Part shown: positions 18,475 to 27,108 of the stretch, in pieces | How positions within the stretch are numbered: position 1 is the first letter of the stretch | How the letters are laid out: the number at the start of each line of letters is the position of its first letter | Assembly: GCF_019100565.1 (NCBI RefSeq) | Contig: NZ_JAHRID010000003.1 | Coordinates: 434,001 to 498,000 of the forward strand | Source: Arsukibacterium indicum | GTDB lineage: Bacteria; Pseudomonadota; Gammaproteobacteria; Enterobacterales; Alteromonadaceae | DNA: 64,000 nt | Reading direction: 5' to 3' | The notes under the pieces: model-generated | What the model was told of the DNA's origin: nothing | The model's database searches: none | Seen by the model: only the letters and a program-made list of their open reading frames with translations | Made by a program: the position numbers and the translations under genes

Positions 18475-18675
18475 CAGCAGCTCCGGGCGGGTCAGAAAAG
18501 ATGGCCGTTATAATAGCAAGTAATCAGCATTGGTGAAATCGACCCGTGCCGGAAATAACCAAGGCTGCGCGGTTTTAATTGTGCCAGCGGTTTAAAACGG
18601 CCCCCGCTGTTTGCTACACTGGCCACAGATAACACGGCAGCCATAACAAGGGTGTCATAAACAGGAGTTAACAGC

Positions 18676-18840
18676 ATGTCTGATTTTGATTCTGAGCTGG
18701 ATTTTGATTTAAACAACCTTGATTTTGATGGTGCTGAAGCTGCACTGGCTAAGCAGCAGGCAGAAGCTGAAGCGAGGGCTGCAGAGCCTCAGTTTGGTGA
18801 CGATGATGATGAATGTAGCGGCGGCGCCTGTAAAATTTAG
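18676..18840 (+). CDS. Small acidic protein with C-terminal CSGGAC motif
   Basis: A 54-residue frame with a strong ribosome site (AGGAG, eight bases before the ATG) and clear coding character. The first 20 residues repeat an Asp/Leu/Phe theme (SDFDSELDFDLNNLDFD). A helix rich in Ala, Glu and Gln follows, then DDDDE and a C-terminal pair of cysteines in ECSGGACKI. The motif may bind a metal or be redox active; that is a guess. It sits divergent from pyrC and 55 bases upstream of the DUF3334 gene on the same strand, so the two may share a transcript. I do not recognise the family. Confidence 0.75.
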   Translation: MSDFDSELDFDLNNLDFDGAEAALAKQQAEAEARAAEPQFGDDDDECSGGACKI

Positions 18841-18894
18841 TATTTACTGCTGATAAGCGCTTATACTGTCAGAAAATTGCCTCTGGATAACAGT

Positions 18895-19569
18895 ATGAAA
18901 AAAACCCGTATTATCACCACTGATGACATTTTGCTAACCTTGTGTCAGGCCGTAAATGGCGTGCTGGCTGCGGCCGGCAACCCGGCTGTTAACCATTCGC
19001 CAATGGTTCAGAAGATTCAGAAAACCTGTCTGCGCCCCGATCTCGGCTGCTTTGTATTGTTCGATGGCGGCTTTTCCGGCCTGGTCATTATTAACTTTAC
19101 GGCCCCGGCAGCCCTGGAAATTTACCGGAAATATATGATGAGCATGGGCATGCCGGAAAATGAGCTGGCCCAGTTTCACACCTCAGACGAGGTTGGCAAT
19201 GTGATGGGCGAGCTAATGAACCAGATCGTCGGTGATTTTACCAACAAAGTGCGCCAGGATTTACACACCTCAATTAACCAGAGCCAGCCGAAAATGATGG
19301 CGATTAATAAGCAGGTACAAATTCTGATTAATACTCAGCTTGACCAACCCCAGGCCCGCCGGGTTACCTTCAGTACGCCGGAACATAATATTTTTTATAT
19401 GGAGCTGGCGATGGATAAAACCGAGTTTATTCAGTTACAGGAGTTTGAACCGGCAGAGCAGGAAAACCCGGACGATATTCTGGCCAATGCCCAACAATAC
19501 CGCCAGGAGAATACGGTCGATATTGAACCGGAAGTCGACGACGATTTCCTGAAAAACCTCGGTTTCTGA
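18895..19569 (+). CDS. DUF3334 family protein (CheC/CheX-like)
   Basis: 224 residues from the ATG at 18895; a TTG at 18877 would add six residues. The sequence reads as the DUF3334 family as I know it from Alteromonadales and Vibrionales. DEVGNVMGELMNQIVGDF resembles the E-x2-N-x3-G-type helices of CheC/CheX/FliY phosphatases. The C-terminus is acidic (DIEPEVDDDFLKNLGF). A role in chemotaxis or motility signalling is possible but not shown. Followed by a weak GCCAGG/CCTGGC hairpin without a T-run (19586-19607) before the convergent MFS gene. Confidence 0.75.
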   Translation: MKKTRIITTDDILLTLCQAVNGVLAAAGNPAVNHSPMVQKIQKTCLRPDLGCFVLFDGGFSGLVIINFTAPAALEIYRKYMMSMGMPENELAQFHTSDEVGNVMGELMNQIVGDFTNKVRQDLHTSINQSQPKMMAINKQVQILINTQLDQPQARRVTFSTPEHNIFYMELAMDKTEFIQLQEFEPAEQENPDDILANAQQYRQENTVDIEPEVDDDFLKNLGF

Positions 19570-19613
19570 TAGCCGTTATCGCCGGGCCAGGGTAACAACA
19601 GCCTGGCAGCTAG

Positions 19614-20807
19614 CTAATCCCGGGCAGCGGATAACCCCTGATGACCAAACTGACGCCATAGCTGGCTTACCCCAATAGCCAGCACCCCACCAAGCATTAA
19701 CACTGAAAACGGCAGCGCATCGCCGGTATAAAACCATGCCAGTAAAGGCCCGGCCAGCGCGCCACTGCCAAAGCGCAGAGTGCCAATTACCGCAGTGGCG
19801 GTACCGCTGTTATCCGGAAACTGCATAATGATCATGGCATCAGCATTAGTAGCCATCAAACCGAGGCTGGCCATTAACGGTGCTACGGTAAACACCGTGT
19901 ACCAGAGGCCCAGCCCCAGAAAATTAAAAACACTTAGCAAACCTGCGCAGCCCAGCGCCACTATCAAGCCAAAGCGCAACATCCGTTGTGGCCCGAAACG
20001 CACCACCAGCCGGCTATTCAACAAGTTGGCACTCATTAATGACAGCACATTAAAGCCGAACAACAGTGCAAATATCTGCTCGCTGACACCAAAATAGCCG
20101 ATGTATACAAACGATACCGCAGTTAAAAAACAAAAAAACGCGAAAGAGGCAAACATGGAACTGGCAATGTCAGGCCAGGCGGCTTTGTGCCGGAATACTT
20201 TGATATAGCCACTGAAAAAAGCCGGCCGTTGCATGTCGCTATCGCTGCGGATCTCAGGTAAAAAGCGCCAGCAAAAACCAACCACCAGCATACCGTAACA
20301 TGCCAGAAACAGAAAAATAGCCTGCCAGCTGGCCAGCCAGATAATGCCACTGCCCATAGCAGGCGCCACCAGCGGCGCCAGCATCATGATCATTGATACA
20401 TAGGACATACCTTTGGCGGTATGTTGCTGGTACAGATGCCGGATAATCCCCGGCACCACCACAGAAGCAGCGGCACCTGCCAGCGCCTGCACCGCACGCC
20501 AGGCCAGAAACCACTCAATGCTGCTCGCCAGGCTCAGGGCAATACTGGCCAGAATAAAGCCGGTTAAACCAAATACCGCCAGCGGCCGGCGTCCCAGCAT
20601 ATCGGCCAGCGGCCCGAACAGCAGCATACCAATGCCATAAGCCGCCAGAAAGATACTCAGCGATTGCTGCACCAGGCCAATACTGGTAGCCAGCTCCGTT
20701 GCCATCATTGGCATAGCTGGCAGGTACATATCGATAGCCAGTGGTGTGGTGGCAACCACCGCTGCCAGCAGCATCAGTAACCAGACAGACGGCTCAGAAC
20801 TTCTCAT
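19614..20807 (-). CDS. Bcr/CflA family MFS drug exporter
   Basis: 397 residues with twelve predicted membrane helices. The N-terminal helix carries TTPLAIDMYLPAMP, the Bcr/CflA hallmark, and the loop 2-3 motif is PLADMLGRRPL. Members export bicyclomycin, chloramphenicol and related small molecules by proton antiport. The start is 25 bases after the stop of the sensor kinase gene, so it may be the last gene of that operon and a target of the stress response it controls. Confidence 0.92.
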   Translation of the reverse strand: MRSSEPSVWLLMLLAAVVATTPLAIDMYLPAMPMMATELATSIGLVQQSLSIFLAAYGIGMLLFGPLADMLGRRPLAVFGLTGFILASIALSLASSIEWFLAWRAVQALAGAAASVVVPGIIRHLYQQHTAKGMSYVSMIMMLAPLVAPAMGSGIIWLASWQAIFLFLACYGMLVVGFCWRFLPEIRSDSDMQRPAFFSGYIKVFRHKAAWPDIASSMFASFAFFCFLTAVSFVYIGYFGVSEQIFALLFGFNVLSLMSANLLNSRLVVRFGPQRMLRFGLIVALGCAGLLSVFNFLGLGLWYTVFTVAPLMASLGLMATNADAMIIMQFPDNSGTATAVIGTLRFGSGALAGPLLAWFYTGDALPFSVLMLGGVLAIGVSQLWRQFGHQGLSAARD

Positions 20808-20832
20808 TACAGGTACTCTTAGCAGAAGAAAA

Positions 20833-22047
20833 TTAACTTACCGGCAGCAATAGCTGCAAGCTGGCACCACCCAGCGTGCTGTCACCAATAATCAGTTTAC
20901 CCTGATGCCATTGCACAATCCGCTGCACAATAGCCAGGCCCAGCCCAAAGCCACCTTCTTCCCGACTACGGCTTTGTTCCAGCCGCTGAAAGGGTTTAAG
21001 CACTTCCGCCCGGCGATCGGCCGGAATGCCCGGGCCATCATCGTTAACGCTAATCCGCCAGTAACCTTGCTGGGCCTTTACGTCTACAACAATACGATTT
21101 TTGGCATAACGCTTGGCATTGACCAGTAAATTTTGAATTGCCCGTTCCAGATAATGGGCATCACAGTAAAGCATCGATACAGGCGGTAACTGCAGCTCGA
21201 TAGCAGCACCCGGCAACGGTGCCAGCTTTTCGGCAACGTTGTTAATTAACTCGGTCAAATCAACATGCTGAATTTTTAAATTCAGTTGATGGCTTTGCAA
21301 TTTGGCATAATCGAGCATTTCATCAACCAGTTGCTGCAGCTCTCTGACGTCCTGCAGCATCAAACTCTTGTCGTTTTGTGGTAGCTCTGCCGCCATTTCC
21401 AGGGCAAATTTCAGCCGGGCAATTGGGGTGCGCAGCTCATGTGATACTGCATGCGTCATTTCCCGCTGCAACTCCAGCAACGAAATAATTTGCTGGCTCA
21501 TTTGCTGAAAGCTGTCGGCTATTGGCGCAATAAATGAGCGGGCTGGCAGCTGTAATTCAGCCGGTTGCCCTCTGCCAAATCGCTGCAGGCCTTGCTGTAA
21601 AAAACGAATGTCGCGGGCAACCGGCCATAACCATAGTGCTACAGCTACCGCCAGTAAACTGAAAAACAAAATACTGAACCAGTCAAAACCAGAGCGCTCG
21701 TTTAATTGTAATGGGCCAACCAGCCATAACTGCTCATGCCTCAAACCATAAAAAAATACACTGTTGTCCTGAAATAAAGGTAATAAATGGTTTTGCTGCA
21801 GCAATTGCCACTCCTCAGGCTGCCAGCTTACGCTGTCAAGCGGCACAGCCTGATAGGGTAGCCCAAGATGGCTGGACCACTGCGCTTCAGGTAAGCGCAT
21901 AACCAAGGCCATTTGCTCAGCCAGCGTGTCAACCAATGCCGGTGGCTGACCACCCTGAGCATATTGCCAAAGCTGGTCAACCGTCCAGCCGAGGCCAATA
22001 AGTACCAGAAATAAAAACAGATAAAAGTGCAGAAAGAGACGATGCAT
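20833..22047 (-). CDS. Two-component sensor histidine kinase (RstB-like)
   Basis: 404 residues. Two membrane helices (about 4-24 and 125-147) flank a short periplasmic domain of about 100 residues. A HAMP-like linker, dimerisation helix with AVSHELRTPIARLKF (phosphorylated His), and the ATPase domain with N box LLVNAKRYAKN, G1 DDGPGIP and G2 GGFGLGLAIV follow. It pairs with the response regulator ending two bases upstream. The MipA/DUF3019 neighbours suggest an envelope signal (inference). Confidence 0.93.
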   Translation of the reverse strand: MHRLFLHFYLFLFLVLIGLGWTVDQLWQYAQGGQPPALVDTLAEQMALVMRLPEAQWSSHLGLPYQAVPLDSVSWQPEEWQLLQQNHLLPLFQDNSVFFYGLRHEQLWLVGPLQLNERSGFDWFSILFFSLLAVAVALWLWPVARDIRFLQQGLQRFGRGQPAELQLPARSFIAPIADSFQQMSQQIISLLELQREMTHAVSHELRTPIARLKFALEMAAELPQNDKSLMLQDVRELQQLVDEMLDYAKLQSHQLNLKIQHVDLTELINNVAEKLAPLPGAAIELQLPPVSMLYCDAHYLERAIQNLLVNAKRYAKNRIVVDVKAQQGYWRISVNDDGPGIPADRRAEVLKPFQRLEQSRSREEGGFGLGLAIVQRIVQWHQGKLIIGDSTLGGASLQLLLPVS

Positions 22048-22049
22048 AC

Positions 22050-22739
22050 TTACCAGGCATCAGCGACAAACAAATAACCCTTGCCCCAAACGGTTTTAAT
22101 CCGGAACGGCACTTCGGCATTGTCGCCCAGCTTGCGTCTTAAATGCGATACCCGAACGTCCACGGTGCGGTCAAGACCATCGTATTCACGGCCAATAATC
22201 TGCTGATGAATAGCCTCCCGCTTCACGGTCTGCCCGGCATGCCGGGCCAACATCCACAACAAGTCAAATTCATAACTGGTCAGCTCTACCAGGTTTTTGT
22301 CAAACCAGGCTTCCCGTGACCGTTGCTTCAGCAGCAACCGGCCAAAAGCCAACTCCTGTTGCTCGGCTTGCGGGCTAACCTGAGTGCGGCGTAACAGGGC
22401 GTTAATCCGCGCCAGCAGCACCCGTGGTTCAACCGGCTTAATAACATAATCATCGGCGCCCAACTCCAGCCCCAGCACCTGGTCAATATCACTTTGCTTA
22501 GCGGTAAGCATTAACACCGGACCTTTATACCAGGGCCTTATTTGCCGGCAAACCCCAAAACCATCCAGCCCCGGCAGCATCAAATCGAGTACAATTAAAT
22601 CAGGTTGAAATTGTTTACATTGCTCTGCAACCAGATCGCCCCGGCTTTGCTGCTGCACGCTAAAACCATGCTGCACCAGAAAACTTTGTACTAACCCGGC
22701 CAACCGGGCATCATCTTCCACTAACAGGATCTTAGCCAT
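22050..22739 (-). CDS. OmpR-family response regulator
   Basis: 229 residues from the ATG at 22739, which overlaps the stop of the DUF3019 gene as TAATG and has GGAG upstream; the open frame from 22754 is not needed. Receiver domain with the acidic pair in LLVEDDARL, phospho-Asp in LIVLDLMLPGLDG and the conserved lysine in VIKPVEP. A winged-helix DNA-binding domain at the C-terminus contains RTVDVRVSHLRRKLGD. It should control its own operon and perhaps the exporter that follows. Confidence 0.95.
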   Translation of the reverse strand: MAKILLVEDDARLAGLVQSFLVQHGFSVQQQSRGDLVAEQCKQFQPDLIVLDLMLPGLDGFGVCRQIRPWYKGPVLMLTAKQSDIDQVLGLELGADDYVIKPVEPRVLLARINALLRRTQVSPQAEQQELAFGRLLLKQRSREAWFDKNLVELTSYEFDLLWMLARHAGQTVKREAIHQQIIGREYDGLDRTVDVRVSHLRRKLGDNAEVPFRIKTVWGKGYLFVADAW

Positions 22740-23131
22740 TAAAAAATACTCCATGCGCCCGAAATACGCCGACGTTTTACCGGCTGCCGGCTTAATACCT
22801 GCAATTCGGTACTCAATAATACCTGCTGCTGCTGCCGCAAGCTCAGCCAGCCCAGCCGCCAGTTAACCTGCTGCCGCCACTGACCACTGGTTGCTTCCTG
22901 CCAGCAGCGTTCTGCCTGTTCTGCCAGGTATAAACAAACTGTCCTTGGCGTGTCACTGAACCAGATCACCCGAAGTTCGGCTTCGCAGCCCTGCTCCAGT
23001 TTGTCGGCAACGCATACTATAGGGCTAACCTGCCAGCATAAAGGCTCAGCACATTTATCAGTGGCATCGTTAGCCATGCTGCTCTGGCAAACCAACAGCA
23101 GCATGGCGAGACAACTACGTAGCACCCACAT
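22739..23131 (-). CDS. DUF3019 family exported protein
   Basis: 130 residues, signal peptide about 1-20 (LLVCQSSMAND). Cysteines in CAEPLCWQVSPIVCV, GCEAELRV, RTVCLYL and AERCWQE suggest disulfides in the periplasm. The pattern fits DUF3019, a family of unknown function found between MipA and a two-component pair in this bacterial group. Coupled to both neighbours by one-base TAATG overlaps, so the three products are probably made in fixed ratio. Confidence 0.85.
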   Translation of the reverse strand: MWVLRSCLAMLLLVCQSSMANDATDKCAEPLCWQVSPIVCVADKLEQGCEAELRVIWFSDTPRTVCLYLAEQAERCWQEATSGQWRQQVNWRLGWLSLRQQQQVLLSTELQVLSRQPVKRRRISGAWSIF

Positions 23132-24000
23132 TAGTAAAACCGGTAACTGACGCCACCAAACCAGGTTGTGACGTGATCAGAGCGAACCAGAGCGCTGTCT
23201 GTCATTGCGCTGTCAAGTTGTAAATAGCGGAGAAATACCAACACACTGAGCCGTTCTGTTAGTGGTTTGCTCCAGTTTAACCGAAGTTCTGCCTGCCAAC
23301 TATCCCTACCCTGATATTCCTGACCCAACGGCACCTCTAATGCTGTCAGGCCATAATAGGTATCAATCAGCCGGGCGCTTTTCCAGTGAATTAATCCGGA
23401 CAGTTGCCACTTTCCGTAAGGGCTTTGCCAACCCCGCCGCGCACCGGCACTGGCATACTGACCATTGTGCTGGCCGCTGACATCAGTCCAGTAGGACAGT
23501 TGCCAGAGGATATCGTTGCTAACCGTATCCAGTTGCAAGCCAACATCATAGGCGGTAGGCCTTTTGCTAACCTGACTGACAGCAACCTGAAACGGTGCCT
23601 GACGATCAACACTGCTACTGAATTGAGGCATGCTTAGGTTATTGGCTTCGAACTGCAGCAAATTGCCACTAAACCATTGCTGAAAGTAGCCTTTTTCCTG
23701 ATTAAACTGACCAATAATACTTAGTTGAGTAGCATCGCTCAGTGCAATGCTGCTTCCCAGACGGCCATTGTCAAAAAACCAGTATTTACTGTAGTAATAA
23801 ATGTCAGGTAACAACACTAAGTTAAGTTTTTTGCCACCATGCAGCGGATTGCTGCGCTGGCCATAGCCTAACGCCCAGCTTAAATACAGTTTTTGTTCGG
23901 TAATACAATCATCACCATGACAGCGGGACGCGCTGTCTGCTGCATAACTACAAAGCAAAAAACTGATTATTAATACTAATTTTATCGGCGTTTTATACAC
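23131..24000 (-). CDS. MipA/OmpV family outer-membrane protein
   Basis: 289 residues. Signal peptide about 1-24 (LLCSYAADSAS) followed by alternating amphipathic strands and a C-terminal Phe-Tyr (GGVSYRFY), as expected of a small beta-barrel. The family includes MipA, a scaffold for murein synthesis enzymes, and OmpV. Two cysteines (CHGDDC) lie just after the signal peptide. First gene of the four-gene operon reaching to the sensor kinase; its expression is likely under that system's control. Confidence 0.88.
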   Translation of the reverse strand: MYKTPIKLVLIISFLLCSYAADSASRCHGDDCITEQKLYLSWALGYGQRSNPLHGGKKLNLVLLPDIYYYSKYWFFDNGRLGSSIALSDATQLSIIGQFNQEKGYFQQWFSGNLLQFEANNLSMPQFSSSVDRQAPFQVAVSQVSKRPTAYDVGLQLDTVSNDILWQLSYWTDVSGQHNGQYASAGARRGWQSPYGKWQLSGLIHWKSARLIDTYYGLTALEVPLGQEYQGRDSWQAELRLNWSKPLTERLSVLVFLRYLQLDSAMTDSALVRSDHVTTWFGGVSYRFY

Positions 24001-24197
24001 AACAGCTTACCTGTTACCAGTGACTGTTTAGTTTAGCAAGGTGCAGGCTTGCGCTGAAACAGAAATAACATAGTTTCACAAATTAACCGGATTTATTACA
24101 CCAGCGGGCTAACAACAGATAGCGACACCGAAATTGAATCTGTTGAGGAATCCATCTATGATGAGCGAACTATAACTATAACGCGCTGATCAGATTG

Positions 24198-24213
24198 CTG
24201 CAGGTATCTGCAG
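24198..24213. promoter_or_regulatory. Inverted repeat upstream of the LacI-type gene
   Basis: CTGCAG-GTAT-CTGCAG, a perfect 6-bp inverted repeat 28 bases before the regulator's start. Its outer TGCA halves match those of the starch operators, but the centre (GGTATC) does not. Could be an autoregulatory site; weak. Confidence 0.35.
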
Positions 24214-24240
24214 GGCTGCACCGCTGTAACAGCAGAGCAC

Positions 24241-25269
24241 ATGATGAAAGACAAAGCGACATCTTTTGATATTGCCTACCTGGCCGGTGTGTCTCAATCC
24301 ACGGTGTCCAGAGCGCTTCGCAATAGCCCTCAGGTTAACAAAGAAACCCGCGAGCGGGTGCATGCTATTGCCAAACAACTAAATTACAAAGTCGATAAAA
24401 ACGCCAGTAATTTACGTAAGCAACGAAGCAGCACGCTGGCGCTACTATTGTTTGAAGATCCTACCTCTGATGAGTCGCTGATCAACCCGTTTTTTTTATC
24501 AATGCTGGGCAGTATTACCCGCGCCTGCGCCAAACGCGGTCAGGATTTGCTGGTTTCTTTCCAGCAGTTAAGTGATGACTGGCACGCTGATTACGAAGAC
24601 AGTAACAAAGCCGACGGTATTATTTTGCTTGGCTATGGCGATTATGTCGATTATGAAGAAAAGCTGGAAAAACTGTTGGCTCAGCAAACCCATTTTGTCT
24701 GTTGGGGCGCCGAAGTGCACGATCATCCGGAGTCTACCATTCGCAGCAATAACCGTGAGGGCGGCCGGCTGGCCGGCGAGCACCTGCTGGCTAATGGTTA
24801 TAAAAACTTTGCGTTTGTAGGCAATGCATCTGAACATAGCCCTGAATTTTTTGAACGCTACCAGGGCTTTACTGATGCCTTGCATGCGGCTGGCATTCAG
24901 CCGTCTGATATTGCGCAGTGCGATGCCATTTCCACCGAGAATGCAGGGGATCATGCCATCCGCCAGATTTTGGCGCTGGGTAAAACGGTTGATGCAGTAT
25001 TTTGTGCCAGCGACATTATCGCGATTGGTGTTATGCGGGCACTGCATCAGTTGGGTTACCGGATACCAGCTGATATTGCAGTAATGGGCTTTGACGATAT
25101 TCCGGTTGCGTCTTTCGCCACACCGGCGCTCAGTACCATTCAACAGGACACCTCGCTGGCAGGCGAAATGCTGGTCGACAACCTGCTGCGGCTGATAAAT
25201 AACGAGGCCATTGTCAGTACCCATATTCAACCGAAGTTAATTGTCCGCCAGTCTTGTGGCAGCCGCTGA
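24241..25269 (+). CDS. LacI-family transcriptional regulator, probable maltodextrin repressor
   Basis: 342 residues. The N-terminal helix-turn-helix is textbook LacI (DIAYLAGVSQSTVSRALR, hinge ending near LNYKVDKNA). A periplasmic-binding-like sugar domain follows, with IIAIGVMRALHQLGY and VMGFDDIPVASFATPALST near the end. Genes of this kind next to an MFS maltose carrier and GH13 enzymes in Alteromonadales are called MalR and control maltodextrin genes. Four 14-bp palindromes in the window fit as its targets. Start is the first ATG of an ATG-ATG pair. The last 33 bases overlap the end of the SulP gene on the other strand. Confidence 0.9.
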   Translation: MMKDKATSFDIAYLAGVSQSTVSRALRNSPQVNKETRERVHAIAKQLNYKVDKNASNLRKQRSSTLALLLFEDPTSDESLINPFFLSMLGSITRACAKRGQDLLVSFQQLSDDWHADYEDSNKADGIILLGYGDYVDYEEKLEKLLAQQTHFVCWGAEVHDHPESTIRSNNREGGRLAGEHLLANGYKNFAFVGNASEHSPEFFERYQGFTDALHAAGIQPSDIAQCDAISTENAGDHAIRQILALGKTVDAVFCASDIIAIGVMRALHQLGYRIPADIAVMGFDDIPVASFATPALSTIQQDTSLAGEMLVDNLLRLINNEAIVSTHIQPKLIVRQSCGSR

Positions 25270-26982
25270 TGCCAGCGCATCTAACGCCTGCTTTAAGCCC
25301 GGATAGAAACTCAGGCTGCCGGCGACCGGCTTTACTCCGGCTCTGGCCATGGTGCGCAGAGGCTGGAATTGCAAATCAGTAATAATCAGTTCGGTACCGC
25401 TTTTAGCGCTTTGACTGATCAGTTTATTTAACGCAGCCAGGCCGCCGGCATCTAATACCGTTACACCATCCATATAAAGCACGATGCCTCGACATTGCCC
25501 GGTTAAACTGGCGATGTCAGCAAATACTCGTTCTGCCGCGGCAAAGAATAATGGACCGTTAATTTTCAGTACTTTCCAGCCGGCTGGCAGTGCAGTATCG
25601 ACCAGTTTTTTGTGCAGGCTGACATCTGTCACTTTAGTCATTTCTGCAATGTCTTTTACAAACAACACTGCAGCCAGCAACATTCCAACTGTAATAGCAA
25701 TGACCATATCCAGCAGTACGGTCAGTGAAAAGCAGCAGAGAAACACCAGAATATCGCTGCGTGGTGCGGTTTTCAGCAAATGCAAAGCTTTCGGTGCTTC
25801 GCTCATATTCCAGGCAACCATCAACAGTAGTGCTGACAGTGCAGCCATCGGCACAAAAGAGAGCAAGGGTGCTAACAGCAGCAGCGCCAGTAAGATCACC
25901 AGGCTATGCACCACAGCGGCAAGCGGGCTTTGCGCCCCAGCTTTGAAATTAGCAGCCGAACGGGCCAGCGCAGCAGTGGCCGTTATTCCCCCAAAGAAAG
26001 GCGTAATAATGTTGCCCAGCCCCTGGCCCAATAGCTCACTATTGGCACTATGGCGCCGGCCTGACATGCCGTCCAGCACCACGGCACATAATAACGACTC
26101 AATAGCGCACAACATCGCCATGGCAAAAGCAGCGGCCAGCAGGTCTTTTAACAGCGGCCAGCTAAACCCCTGTTGCTCACCGCCAGGGCCGGGTCGCAGC
26201 CAGGGCCAGTCAAAGTAGGGCAGATAAGGTGGAATGCCGTTACCAACACTGCCATCAGCCAATGTGTAACTAAAACGCGAGCCGATGGTGTCGGCCGCCA
26301 CACCTGCTTGCAACAGCAATATTGCCAACAGGGTACCAACAAACAATGCTGGCAAATGAGCCGGGATCACCGTTTTAAATCTGGGCCACAGCAACATCAC
26401 TATCAGGGTTACAGTGGCAATCAGCACACTGGGCCAGGTAGCTTGCGGCAACTGTTGCACCAGTAGCACAACTTTTTCAAGATAGTATTCCGGCAATTTA
26501 CCGCCGGGAAGCCCGAAAAAATCCTGAAATTGTAAGGTTGCAATAACCACCGCGATTCCTGCGGTAAAGCCAAGGGTCACCGCTTCAGGAATATACTCGA
26601 TCAGCCGGCCCAGACGCATGGCGGCCATCAGAAGTAAAATAAGCCCTGAGAGTACAGTCGCTATTAATAAACCACTTAAACCATACTGGATGGCAACCGG
26701 ATACAGAATAACCACAAAGGCCGCGGTAGGGCCGGAAATGCTGAAGCGGGATCCGCCGGTTAGGGCGATAATGAAGCCGGCAATAATAGCAGTATACAAG
26801 CCGTATTGCGGCGCTACGCCAGAGGCAATGGCCAGAGCCATCGCCAATGGTATGGCAATAATACCCACCGTAACGCCGGCCAGGACGTCTTTACTTAGTT
26901 TATTAAGGCTGTAACCTTCGGCCAGCACCTCGCGCAGCGCATAACCCAGGCGCAGCGAAAAAAGATAAGAACGATGAGACAC
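25237..26982 (-). CDS. SulP-family inorganic anion transporter
   Basis: 581 residues from the GTG at 26982, preceded by GGAG at five bases; the open frame reaches 27024 but has no ribosome site there. About twelve to fourteen membrane helices (residues about 30-420) with the SulP signatures VGIIAIPLAMALAIASG and YGLYTAIIAGFI. A STAS domain covers the last 120 residues (ILYMDGVTVLDAGGLAAL). Members carry sulfate, bicarbonate or dicarboxylates with Na+ or H+. It is unrelated to the starch genes around it by function. Its 3' end lies inside the last 33 bases of the LacI-type gene. Confidence 0.92.
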   Translation of the reverse strand: MSHRSYLFSLRLGYALREVLAEGYSLNKLSKDVLAGVTVGIIAIPLAMALAIASGVAPQYGLYTAIIAGFIIALTGGSRFSISGPTAAFVVILYPVAIQYGLSGLLIATVLSGLILLLMAAMRLGRLIEYIPEAVTLGFTAGIAVVIATLQFQDFFGLPGGKLPEYYLEKVVLLVQQLPQATWPSVLIATVTLIVMLLWPRFKTVIPAHLPALFVGTLLAILLLQAGVAADTIGSRFSYTLADGSVGNGIPPYLPYFDWPWLRPGPGGEQQGFSWPLLKDLLAAAFAMAMLCAIESLLCAVVLDGMSGRRHSANSELLGQGLGNIITPFFGGITATAALARSAANFKAGAQSPLAAVVHSLVILLALLLLAPLLSFVPMAALSALLLMVAWNMSEAPKALHLLKTAPRSDILVFLCCFSLTVLLDMVIAITVGMLLAAVLFVKDIAEMTKVTDVSLHKKLVDTALPAGWKVLKINGPLFFAAAERVFADIASLTGQCRGIVLYMDGVTVLDAGGLAALNKLISQSAKSGTELIITDLQFQPLRTMARAGVKPVAGSLSFYPGLKQALDALASAAATRLADN

Positions 26983-27071
26983 AACAACTCCGCCAACGCA
27001 GAACAGTTGCAAAGACAATAGCAAACAACCCGGTATTCAGGTATGCGCTATTAGTCTGAGTTGCAAAGCTA

Positions 27072-27098
27072 AACCGCCGCTGCAGCACAGCGGCGGTT
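27072..27098 (-). terminator. Strong hairpin, terminator of the GH13 lipoprotein gene
   Basis: An 11-bp perfect stem AACCGCCGCTG/CAGCGGCGGTT with a 5-base loop, starting 11 bases past the stop at 27109 on the minus strand. Only a short T-stretch follows. Confidence 0.7.
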
Positions 27099-27108
27099 AT
27101 CGCGCTGG

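Noticed and set aside
18492-18716. 74-residue minus-strand frame between pyrC and DUF3334
   Set aside because: It runs across the ribosome site and start of the convincing 54-residue plus-strand gene.
19586-19607. GCCAGG/CCTGGC hairpin between DUF3334 and the MFS gene
   Set aside because: No T-run on either strand.
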